This document shows, one piece after another, positions 25,901 through 36,023 of a stretch of DNA of 64,000 bases. The notes beneath the pieces were generated by a model, which ran no database searches, was not told the DNA's origin, and saw only the letters and a program-made list of their open reading frames with translations. The translations under genes and the position numbers were made by a program. Source of the stretch: Theristus sp. LFF4_11. Its lineage: Eukaryota; Nematoda; Chromadorea; Monhysterida; Xyalidae. Within the stretch, counting starts at the first letter, position 1, and every line of letters starts with the position of its first letter. The DNA lies in contig JASANC010004358.1 of the NCBI GenBank assembly GCA_030248135.1, positions 1 to 64,000 of the forward strand. Direction: 5' to 3'.

Positions 25901-28285
25901 CGACCAAGTTAAAAATTTGAATTTTTTGGTTTCCCGCCGTGTGACACTCCGCCCACTTTTGGGTGGGCGTCTTATAAGTGGGAGGAACCTTATATGCAAG
26001 ACTTTACGGTAAACAAAATTTCTGCTCAGAACGTGAAGAAAAACAATATCTGAAACGTTACATCAGTATATAGTTGCAGTGTTAGAGCGCTGTTAATCGT
26101 GACTTGTTGACAGGTGAAAGGGTTTTGCATTTTTATGGAACTGCACAAAAAATACAAAACTTTTTGAAAACTGTGAAAATGTCGTTTTTTTCTCGCCGGT
26201 GTTTCTCATATTCGCAAATTCGATTTGAATTTTTTACGATGCAAAAATTCCGTTAGAGAAATATGACTGAACAACAGTGTTGTGTTGTGTTGTTCGTTCA
26301 AAAATTTCCCATCATTATAATTTTAGGCCGTTCTGCTTCGGTTTGCGGTGCAGTTGATCTGGACCTCCGTCACGTGAATCCCGCTGGTGAAGTACAAGTG
26401 ACCGCTGATATCGAGCCCGCCTCGCCTGTAAGTTATGTGTTTTCATTTTGGTTCTGCGACTCAGTGCGTTTGCAGACGTCGAAAGGAAACCAGTTTCATA
26501 TCAAATATGCTTGATGCGGCAATTGAAAACGGCTCTAGCGATCTAACCATGTCTCAGAGAACGTATCTTCAGCACTTTTTATTATTCCCGCATGAAACAT
26601 CCAACTGGTTGCTTATCTATGAGCGCATGGAATCGCAGCGCAGAATTTTTACTATCGGTAACTATACCGCAGTTCGGTCGAATATCGAATATAATGGCGT
26701 GTGTGCGCGCATTCGAGAGTTTGAATGCTCACACACACATTTATTTTGGTTCTGCAGCTGAATTGAGCGCACAGACCTAGAAAATCAGTTTTCACGTATG
26801 ACGCGCCGGCAAATCAAAATTGATGAACTAACCGCCCGAGTCCCCACCCCATAGGAACAGCGGTCACTTAGGCGACTTTGAATATCCGCATCAAGCATGT
26901 AACACTATTGTAAATCGTTTTCAACGTCTGCAGTGAAGTCCGTAGAACCACAAAGAAACATTTTTAAATAATACCCACGTCTGACAATCTAGCCGTAACA
27001 CACCGTTGCATTCCAGGACGACTCTCTTGGCCTGCTGTTGGTGCAATTGAATTATCTGCCTTCCGTTCAACGATTGACTGTAACGATACACGAGGCGAAG
27101 GCACTGAAAAGCATGGATCTGACGGGCGCCGCCGGTTGGAAACATCCAAATTCTCAAATTCAGGAAAACTTTTTCCAGCTCTTTCACCGTGTTCTCCGTT
27201 TGCGGAAAGTTGTAAAAAATTAGAAGAAAAGCAGGCCATGTTTTCCTTCATCACTGCAACACAACTGAACATGAATCTAGCATGAGAATGTCTTATGTGT
27301 CCCGAAAAATCTAAACAATTTCAACCAAACTTTCTCCACACAATTCAGACCCGTACGTTCGCGTCACGCTGCTACAGAACAACAAAGCGGTCAAGAAGAA
27401 GAAGACGGCCGTAAAAAAATCGAGTTTAGCGCCCGTCTGGAATGAACCGATGAACTTCAGTCTTCCCGAGCGAGCGTTGAAGTATTGCGCCGTTGATTTA
27501 CAACTGATGGACTACGACATGCTGAGTGCTGACGATGAAATGGGCGCGGTTGGTGGAACACTTTAGATGCGCGTCTATGCCGTGTGTGCGGCGACACAAG
27601 GTGTGTGTGTGGTGCGCCACCACGGCCTGTTTGTGAGCATTGCGGTGCACATGTTGCCACAGAGCAAGTTGACCATGTTGACCACCGCGCACTACGGTAC
27701 ACCTCACCGTGCTGGCGACGGCACCACGGTACACCACAAACGCGGTGCCAATGGAGCGATGGTTTCCCACAATAATGAAACTTGCTGATTTGGCTGCGGA
27801 TGACTGAGTTGGACGATGCTTTGAGTCCAATAAGCAGCTGTGACGTATTTCCGCTGTTTAAACGATTTCCAACGATTTTGACAGCAGCTGTAAACGTCCA
27901 AGCACTACTTTTTATTCGGTACATTCAGATACTTCTCTCCACCACCAGTCGGGAGCCTCGCGCGCAACAACTTTGGAACGAACTAATACAGGTCGGCGTC
28001 AACGATATGAGCAGCCCTGTTTCTGCTAAGTGTTCTTGTTTTGAAAGTGTTAAAAATGGAAATCACTGATGAAAAAAGCGAAGCACTAAAAAGTCTGCCG
28101 AAACTGCACTACCAAACGTGACTACTACTGTAGTACACGTATGCGCGGCCGACATGTATCACAGTTTTCTGTTTTTTAAACTCAAGTCTCAACTCGCCCC
28201 GCCATTTCAGGAGAAGACAACACCAGCGACCTGGTTACAACTGCAGCGTGAACACGTGAGCGTCGACCAAGCCTCGCCAAAATAG
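22925..28285 (+). CDS. Synaptotagmin-like tandem C2 protein
   Basis: Exons: 22925-23299, 23832-24105, 24636-24776, 25454-25660, 26327-26427, 27017-27134, 27349-27548, and a candidate last exon 28211-28285. Phases agree through the seventh exon. After a disordered linker, C2A runs from about 24690 (GRLTLKLDYDYARSD, then EFYLKLFILPQ, KTRETKR). C2B runs from 27020 (GLLLVQLNYLPSVQRLTVTI, then DPYVRVTLL, KKKKTAVKKSSLAPVWNEP, LMDYDMLSADDEMG). Synaptotagmins bind membranes and SNAREs, often with Ca2+. C2A lacks the loop aspartates (ELIDSISEFYLK and LIDRGRLGEN replace the acidic loops), so it should not bind Ca2+. C2B keeps MD, DPY and DYD. Reading through 27548 gives an early stop at 27566; splicing to 28211 adds a Trp-containing tail as in other C2B ends. 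The first exon shown has no membrane helix. Confidence 0.82.
23446..23530. repeat. Dispersed repeat family J, inverted copy
   Basis: GGGTCTCCGAATTTCATGCT to GGAGTTTCCTGCTTTTTCGC, the reverse complement of the repeat at 9057-9147. It lies in intron 1 of the C2 gene. Confidence 0.5.
24125..24362. mobile_element. MITE family H, copy 2 (intron 2 of C2 gene)
   Basis: AACGTGTCCCACTGAAATGA followed by CGTCATG at the left and ATGACGTCATTTTAGTCCGG with ACACGTT at the right. About 240 bp, close to 37795-38032. Confidence 0.8.
24796..24866 (+). mobile_element. tRNA-like/SINE head in intron 3 of C2 gene
   Basis: TTGGTAGCGTAGTGGTC resembles a tRNA A box and ATTGGTTCGAAACCAG a B box, about 35 bp apart. 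There is no acceptor-stem pairing good enough for a functional tRNA, so a SINE head or tRNA pseudogene is likelier. A similar minus-strand piece (AGTTCGAACCCCG) is at 25330-25400. Confidence 0.45.
25746..26011. mobile_element. MITE family F, copy 3 (intron 4 of C2 gene)
   Basis: Best copy: starts TACCGTAAAGTCTTGCATAT and ends ATATGCAAGACTTTACGGTA, a perfect 20-base inverted end. TA at both ends may be the target site. Confidence 0.85.
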
Positions 28286-28883
28286 TGTCAGACGAGTGTA
28301 TTGATTGGTTAAATTTGAGTTGTATGGCTCTGCAGAGCTGATTGGTTGCAGCCTCATGAATCGATATGTTTTTATTTGTAACATTTGGTTTTTGAATAAC
28401 TGAACATATCGCGATTTTCATTCTCTGGAAACACTTACCTTTTTTGAACATATCATTTGCGGTTTCCACTCGCTTTTTCAAACGATCGATTAATTTTCCT
28501 GTTTTGGAACTGGATCACTGCATATATTCGATCGACGGTGTGGTGTACAAACATATGGAATGTGACATTTTAGGGCACTATTTCTTTTTGATTCGACCAG
28601 AACCCTCTCACAGTGACTAACGTTTTTAATTCGGCAAAAAATTGCTTATAAGTTCATTTTTCTGTTACCGGTATCATTTTTTTATGTTTTTTGTAGATCT
28701 GTGCTTGCGCAGTTAGCCAAGAACGAAATAAAAAAATGTGAAAGCTAAAATGACAAGATGGATAACTGGATAACAGCACGCACTTGTCTTACAGAGAAAA
28801 TCATATCATACTCCAACCACAGAAAATAAAACTTCAACTGAATACAAAAATAGTGTGTCACCCCCAAAAAAATCACCAAAACA

Positions 28884-30952
28884 TCAACCAACTTCAGTGA
28901 TGGAGCGCATTTTCCGTGTCAAACTGTGCTTTTTCTTCTCGAACAAACGTCGCTCGTTTCGTCGCGCGGCTCTGAAAAACAACATGAAAAACAGAAATTG
29001 CACTGTCGGAAGTTTTTGATTTGAAAATTATTTTTTTTTGTCCATAACATTTTCGCGTTTTTTTTCAACTCGGTCACTTTTACAGTCTAATACTTCTTAC
29101 ATATGCAACTAGCTAATTGGTTGGTGTACACGCATGCATTCTGACTCCGCCTCCACAGCAATGCCGGGACAGAATGCAGCACGCGTCACGTGGTCACAAA
29201 CCAATCAGCTATAGAAATGGGACTGCACCGTCGCTCCCTTTCCGCCAGCTGCTCGCTGGTTGGCTGTTGGTTGTCCTCATCAGCCAATCGCTGTTCGATC
29301 TCTCGTACACTGAATCGAATCTTGTCGAAGCAGTCTGCCACGTTCAGGCCTCGTTCCTAAAATGAAGAAAAACCCGCCATGTCAACCCTTCTGAATACAA
29401 GCGCACCAAGGTTCTGCAGCCAATCAGCGCGCCAGACTGAAGAAAATTATCCCGTGGAGATTTTTTTGAAGCAAACGTATCTTGGCGGAACCTTGTTGTT
29501 CTACAAACACACAGTCACACGTCATTATACGATATCACACAAATGCGCGTATCCGGTGCGTGAATGCGTATGTGCCTGTGTGTTTGTTTCTTGGACTGCA
29601 CCACAATCACATCACTATGTCACGCTCACAACAAAATTTTCACTTGTTTTCAGTTTTTCATTTGTTTTCACAGAAACACAACCAATGCGAACGAACGGTA
29701 ATTTCGGGCGATGTTTTCAGCCAGCGCTGCTAATCCAGAAAAGCATTCAGACAACCCCGTTGAGTATAGGGCGGGCGCCCATCGAGTTTTCTCTGGCATT
29801 AAAAGTGCCTGTGTACACCGCGATCCACCGAACGTAAAAGACGAGTCTACCGCGCTAACAACCCAGTCGACGCGGGTGACAATACGTTTGGTCACCCCCG
29901 TGGCCTGGTGGTAGTGCGTTATACTCTTGTCTGTGCGCTCGGGGTATCGAGCCCCACCGAGAGGTGTATAAGCACTAAATCGCAGAAAAAAACTCGATGG
30001 GCACCCTACTCGACGGCGTTCTGTACGCTTTTCTGGGTTAGCCCTGGCTGAAAACATCGCCTAAAATGCCCAACAACAACAACAACCAAACATCGTCCAG
30101 CGCACCCTGGTTCGTTGCGATCGTATGATGAACTCTCCGTTTTTACTGATTCGATGCGCGTACAACTGAACGAATCGCTCGCGAACGCGCTCCGGCATCC
30201 AAGCCGCCGTCTGCACGTCAAATCTGACCTCTGCCCGAGTGCTGTCTGTGACTTTCACAGTTTGCACTGGTCTGCTTGAGCATTTTTTTCAACTTTAAAC
30301 AAATTTATCATCTTCTTTCTGTCTTTCTTTCTCTGGCGGCTCACAGAACGCTCAGCCACCACCGTTTGGTACCGTTTTCGGGTTTCTGGAACCGGTTGGC
30401 AAGTAATAAAAACAAACGTATTGTGGTTGTGATGGAGCTTCTCTCTGCCTAAAAAACACTGAATGTTTTTTTTCTTTTTTGAGAAACAGAATAGTTTGTT
30501 GTTGGAGACTGACCAGCTCAGGTGTCAAGAACTGAAACCGAAAACAAAACTCGTTTTTATCTCTCACTTGCGTTTGCGTGCATCCCACCGGGCGTGTCGC
30601 CGCGGGCGAACGAGACTTTTACAGAGTCTGAAAAAACCAAATTTTCGGGCACTTTTACGGAGTCTAAAAAAATTTTCGGGTGAAAGATCATCAGAAAAAC
30701 GAATTAGCAAATCCAGCACTCTGCTTAGCAAATCCAAATTCTTCGAAAACAGCATTTTTTTGCAAAAAGCAACTGTTTCACCGACATAAGCACAGATTTT
30801 ACGTCAGTGCTGGGGTAAAAAAGCATGAAATTCAAACCTTCTGGTATTCGTCCATCCCACTTTTCAGCCGCCGCGTTGCACAGAAGCGCCTTGGATGTCT
30901 GCGCATTCATGAAACCATGACAGCACCGTCGCGCGAATTGTCGCGAGAACAT
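28884..30952 (-). CDS. MRPL58: Mitoribosomal protein mL62 / peptidyl-tRNA hydrolase ICT1 homologue with GGM motif
   Basis: Five exons in consistent phase: 30838-30952, 30568-30627, 30106-30266, 29229-29356, 28884-28971; about 184 residues (human ICT1 is 206). Exon 1 starts at ATG 30952 with an Arg-rich presequence (MFSRQFARRCCHGF) typical of mitochondrial import. The release-factor-like domain follows: IPEDSVKVSFARGDTPGGMH, then AEVRFDVQTAAWMPERVR, ISKNGEFIIRSQRTR, LNVADCFDKIR, and a basic C-terminal tail (RNERRLFEKKKHS) like the tail that enters the mRNA channel in ICT1. ICT1 hydrolyses peptidyl-tRNA on stalled mitoribosomes and is also a large-subunit protein. The oddity is GGM (codons GGT GGG ATG near 30580) where the family has GGQ, and a longer loop after it. 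The fold assignment is firm; loss of hydrolysis is inference. Confidence 0.9.
29111..29210. mobile_element. Hairpin MITE family E, copy 1 (MRPL58 intron 4)
   Basis: GCTAATTGGTTGGTG at the left and CAAACCAATCAGCT at the right are inverted, with inner GCATGCATTCTG / CAGAATGCAGCACG. It fills much of a 257-bp intron and stops about 20 bp from the exon at 29229. Copies also at 43874-44024 and 53016-53123. Confidence 0.65.
29709..29833 (-). mobile_element. tRNA-derived SINE, partial minus-strand copy
   Basis: Read on the minus strand it gives AAACTCGATGGGCGCCC, a region near CAACGGGGTTGTCTG, and a TCTGGATTAGCAGCGCTGGC tail matching the 3' part of the copy at 29896-30061. The pol III head is lost. 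Confidence 0.55.
29896..30061 (+). mobile_element. tRNA-derived SINE, copy 2 (MRPL58 intron 3)
   Basis: A-box-like TGGCCTGGTGGTAGTGCG and B-box-like GGGTATCGAGCCCC, then GAGGTGTATAAGCACTAAAT, CTCGATGGGCACCC and CTACTCGACGGCGTTC, shared with 16080-16233. It ends in a weak CAACAACAAC repeat. Confidence 0.7.
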
Positions 30953-31598
30953 TTTTCCGACGACTGCTACTGAAGCAACGAACTTTCATTTACATCGGTT
31001 CACGCTAATTGGGTGCGTTTTGTTTGTGCAACCAATCTACAAGAGCAATGCAAACCTAATGCAGCCTATGAAGTGAACTCTTGCAAAATTAATTGCATTT
31101 CATTCATCACAGACGAACTGCGAAAAAATAAAGCGGCATTCATGAAGCTGTGATTAGTGACGTGTAGCTGTGTTAAAACATAGCAACGCTGTCCCTAAAT
31201 ACTGCTTCATGAATGCGCGTTAAAGAGATGTGTGTGACTGACTGCACTCCACGATATTTTTATGCAACAACTGCATTACCGTACTTCGCTTTTTACGGAT
31301 TTGTTTTCAAAATTTCAAAAAAAAACTTTCAAAATTTCAGATTGTTTTCGTCATGGTTTTTATTTCCAATAACTTTATGTTTTTTCGCCCCAAATAGCCT
31401 AACAACATCAGTCACAGCCACTAATGTCCAGAAGTACAAAAAGGCACAGGAAAAAACAGAAACAGCGGGTGTAACACAATTATAAGAAAGATCACAGATT
31501 CTCTGGTGATATGTAAAATAATGCCGAAACAGACAACAAAATGACATGAAAGGAGACCATAAATGACAAAACAAAACGGAACTACCAATCCTGTATAA
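30953..31598. other. Intergenic, upstream of MRPL58
   Basis: Contains hairpin repeat K (31136-31216). No exon or clear promoter motif seen. Confidence 0.5.
31136..31216. repeat. Short hairpin repeat family K, copy 2
   Basis: GCATTCATGAAGCTGTG at the left and ACTGCTTCATGAATGC at the right are inverted, with the same body words (GTAGCTGTG, AAACATAGC) as 3205-3290. Confidence 0.65.
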
Positions 31599-34500
31599 GA
31601 GGCCTTCCGCCGAAAAATCGCCTGAGGGTGGACAGTCTAGAATTGGACTTGGTCTCCGATTGGGCTCAAATTTTAACACAGTCAACTAGGTCCAAAAACT
31701 CGGCCAAAAATCAATTTTCAGCCCAATCGGCCAAACCACGCGCGAATGGCAGCCATTTTAAAAAGGTACACTTTTTTTGGAGAGGTCATTTTGTGGACCT
31801 CATTTTTGGGCATGTTACGAAAAACGGTGCCATCAACACGTGCGTTCACCATTTAAGCTGAAATTTGTGCTGTAGTTAGGGAACACTCTGGGCTATCTTT
31901 GGACCAGTTTTTGGTTTTATTGCTTATTGTAAGCGCGCGGTACAGTAGCCTAAATGCAGCCTTTTTTTGATCAAATGTGAAAATTCAAATGCTCCTGCAC
32001 GTGTGCCGACAGAACAGATTGCGCTCAAATTTGGTATGTGAGTAGCAGTTTACCTGGGCTAACTGCACACCAAAAATCCAGCTTGGCCCATACTTCTGTT
32101 GCAAGTTACGGGGCGAAGAATTTGAATTTCCCTAGTAAAATGCCCCATTTTTTTAAAATTTTGTAAACTTTACCAAAAAACTAGCGCCTTCTGCAGCTGT
32201 TAATCTCAAAATAGCTGTAAACAGGGGTTTTCAGATCCGCTAAAGACGGTTCAGGCATTAGTTTTTTGATTTGACCACACTGAACAAAAATAAACGGGAA
32301 ATATTTCAGAAAAACCCGCCTTTTTACCCACTTTTGACGTCTCCTTTAAAGTCATGAGGGTCTAAAAATGCGCCGACAACTGCGATTTTACTGAAAATTG
32401 GTGTGCAACTGGCAGTAGATGTGCGCTACGTGTGTGCCAAATTTCAACGCTCTCCCATGTTTGTTGGCTAAGTTACAGGGTCTTTACCACACAGACTTTG
32501 TTTTTGAACATATCGAGCAGTGTCGGCAACAAATACGCCAGTATCATAGCTGAAGCAAATGCGCATCTGTGTTTTTTTAGACGCTGATTTTGAATCTGAT
32601 TTTAGATTTTAGCCCCGGGCATTTTTTTGCCCAAAATTTGGGCAAAAAACTCATTTTTTTTGCGTTTTTCAGTGTTTTTTGTTTTATTTTTTTAATTTTA
32701 TGCGTGAATCTTGTATTAAAAGCTATTTTCTAATAGATTTACAACCGCTGTTTTCGAATCAGTTGTTATATTTTGCAACTGACCACTTGCTCATCGAAAA
32801 AAATGGGTAAAATGTTGATTTTTTTTTCATATGTTTTCGTTTCACAGTAAAAAAAATTGTTTAGAAACAATTTTTAATTTAAATTTTCACTTCTCCAGAA
32901 GGTTTTCAAGATCGTTGAATTTGGATCTGTCCTTATATTTTTGCCTCGGGCATTTTTTGCCCAAAAATTGGGCAAAAACACTTTTTTTGCGTTTTCCAGT
33001 GTTTTTTTGTTTTTCTTTCTAATTTTAAGTGCGGATTTTTTTTAAAACTATTTCTAATAGCTTTACAACTGCTGTACTTGAATCCGTTATTACATTTGGA
33101 AACGGACCTCTTTCTGACCCAAAAATGGGTTAAACATGGATTTTTTGCCGTTTTCAGACGTTTTCGTTCCATAGTAATGAATAAGCTTGAAAACAATTTT
33201 TAAAACCACTTCCTAGGAGTTCCCGACTGCGCCTAATCCATATCTGTAGTTAAATTTTGCAACTGCCCCATTATTAACCCTTATAAACGGGTAAAAAATA
33301 TACACTGGTGTCTTTCTGAAGACGTTTTTCTTTTTGTGTTTGAACTAGACTTGTAAATTGTTGTTAATTTGTCCTCGGCAATTTTTTACGCCGCTGAAGT
33401 TGAATCTGTTTTTTGTTTTTAAAACTGGTGCTTTTTTGCCCCAATTTTATCCAATTGGGTAAAAACTGACACTTTCAATTGTTTGTTTGAAACTTACATT
33501 ATTAAACTTACTTAAACTGAAACTTGAAAAACGTCTACAGAAAGACCACAGTGTAGATTTTTTCCCGTTTATAAGGGTTAATGATGGGGCAGTTGCAAAA
33601 TTTAACCACAGATATGAGTTAGGCGCAGTCGGGAACTCCTAGGAAGTGGTTTTAAACATTGTTTTCAAACTTATTCATTACTATGGAACGAAACGTCTGA
33701 AAACGGCAAAAAATCCATGTTTAACCCATTTTTGGGTCAGAAAGAGGTCCGTTTCAAAATGTAATAACGGATTCAAGTACAGCAGTTGTAAAGCTATTAG
33801 AAAATAGTTTTTTAAATAAAAATCCGCACTTAAAATTAGAAATAAAAATAAAAAAACACTGGAAACCGCAAAAAAGTGTTTTTGCCTAATTTTTGTGCAA
33901 AAAATGCCCGAGGCAAAAATATAAGGACAGATCCAAATTCAGCGATCTTGAAAACCTTCTGGAGAATTGAAAATTTAAATTAAAAATTGTTTCTGAACTA
34001 TTTTTTTACTGTGAAACGAAAACATATGAAAAAAAAACAAAAAATCAACATTTTACCCATTTTTTTGGTGAGCAAGTGGTCAGTTGCAAAATATAACAAC
34101 TGATTCAAAAACAGCGGTTGTAAATCTATTAGAAAATAGCTTTTAATACAAAATTCACGCATAAAATTAAAACAATAAAACAAAAAACACTGAAAAACGC
34201 AAAAAATGTGTTTTTTGCCCAATTTTTGGGCAAAAAATGCCCGGGGTTAAAATCTAAAATCAGATTCAAATTCAGCGTCTAAAAAAACACAGTGCGCATT
34301 TGCTTCAGCTATGATACTGGCGTATTTGTTGCAGACACTGCTCGATATTTTCAAAAACACTAAGTCTGTGTGGTAAAAGCCCTGTAACTTAGCCAACAAA
34401 CATGGGAGAGCGTTGAAATTTGGTACACACGTAGCACACATCTACTGCCAGTTGCAAACCAATTTTCAGTAAAATCGCAGTTGTCGGCGCATTTTTAGAC

Positions 34501-35260
34501 CCTCATGACTTTAAAGGAGACGTCAAAAGTGGGAAAAAAGGCGGGTTTTTCTGAAATATTTCCCGTTTATTTTTGTTCAATGTAGTCAAATCAAAAAACT
34601 AATGCCTGAACCGTCATTAGCGAATCTGAAAACCCCTGTTTACAGTTATTTTGAGATTAACAGCTGCAGAAGGCGCTAGTTTTTTGGTAAAGTTTACAAA
34701 ATTTTATAAAAATGGGGCATTTTACTAGGGAAATTCAAATGCTTCGCCCCATAACTCGTAACAAAAGTATGGGCCAAGCTGGATTTTTGGTGTGCAGTTA
34801 GCCCAGGTAAACTGCTACTCACATACCAAATTTGAGCGCAATCTGTTCTGTCGGCACACGTGCAGGAGCATTTGAATTTTCACATTTGATCAAAAAAAGG
34901 TTGCACTTAGGCTACTGTACCGCGCGCATACAGTAAGCAATAAAACCAAAAATTGGTCCCAAGATAGCCCAAAGTGTTCCCTAACTACAGTACAAATTTC
35001 AGCTCAAATGGTGAACGCACGTGTTGATGGCAGTGTTTTTCGTAACATGCCCAAAAATGAGGTCCAAAAAATGACCTCTCCAAAAAAGTGTACTTTTTTA
35101 AAATGGCTGCCATTCGCGCGTGGTTTGGCCGATTGGGCTAAAAATTGATTTTTGGCCGAGTTTTTGGACCTAGTTGACTGTGTTAAAATTTGAGCCAAAT
35201 CGGAGACCAAGTCCAATTCTAGACTGTCCACCCTCAGGCGATTTTTCGGCGGAAGGCCTC
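31599..35260. mobile_element. 3.66 kb foldback element with about 1.7 kb inverted arms
   Basis: The left arm starts GAGGCCTTCCGCCGAAAAAT and the right arm ends ATTTTTCGGCGGAAGGCCTC. The arms stay collinear in inverted orientation to about 33335 and back from about 33520, leaving a spacer near 190 bp. Arm divergence is a few percent plus small indels. The matching frames near 31628 (+) and 35231 (-) are the same sequence on opposite strands, not genes. No transposase is visible. The flanks share ATAA at most, so the target duplication is unclear. Confidence 0.9.
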
Positions 35261-36023
35261 ATAAACATAAAACTATCAACTAGAGTAAGATAAAAAACAC
35301 GGTGTGAAAACGTTTCTTATATTGTCCGGCAAACCGGGTACTTTTCTGTATTTTCAACCTGATTGTGCTTTCAAAATGAAATAAGGAAATAAAAGTCAGC
35401 AGCACGAAATATAGCTGTCAATTGCCACACATTGAACGAGCAACAAAACTGAAGCAACACAAAAAGCAACAGTACAAAAATACATAAAACAGTACAAAAT
35501 TATTTGTACACACACAAAACAGTATAACTGTATAACTGAGCAGTTGTTCGTTTATTGTAAGATTGCAAAGCCGTTCGCATGTGTTATTGCAAAAGCACAA
35601 CTGTACAGAAAAGAAGAATAAAAAGAAGAAATCTACAAAAACTATTTGAACAGGAGAAGGTGACCTGGTCAAAACGAGGGAAACGATTTTGAGCCTCTGG
35701 TATAAAAGTAGGTAAAAGTGAATGAAAATGTTTTTAATTACCACACCATTGAAACTGAAAGCTGTCTCAGAACTGACATGAGAGTTATATAAAACCAACA
35801 AACAAAACACCCATTCATAGATTGGACAACAATTTCAGAAAAACCACCGAGGGAAGCGATTTGCACGATTTGCGGGAATTTAAAAAAAATCCTGTACTGC
35901 AATTGAAAAAATCCACCTCTAACACCACCACTGCACCGCGACTAGTTTTAGCTCAGCAGAATTAACAAAAATCCACAAAGCAGCAGCCGAAAACAACGCT
36001 ATGCAACTGGCACAAAATGCCAA
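35261..36023. other. Spacer after PGAP1 3' end
   Basis: AT-rich, no gene seen. The PGAP1 3' UTR and polyadenylation signal must lie here on the minus strand. Confidence 0.5.

Noticed and set aside
31628..35231. Similar proteins encoded at 31628 (+) and 35231 (-)
   Set aside because: They are the two inverted arms of the foldback element; no domain or codon conservation suggests a gene.
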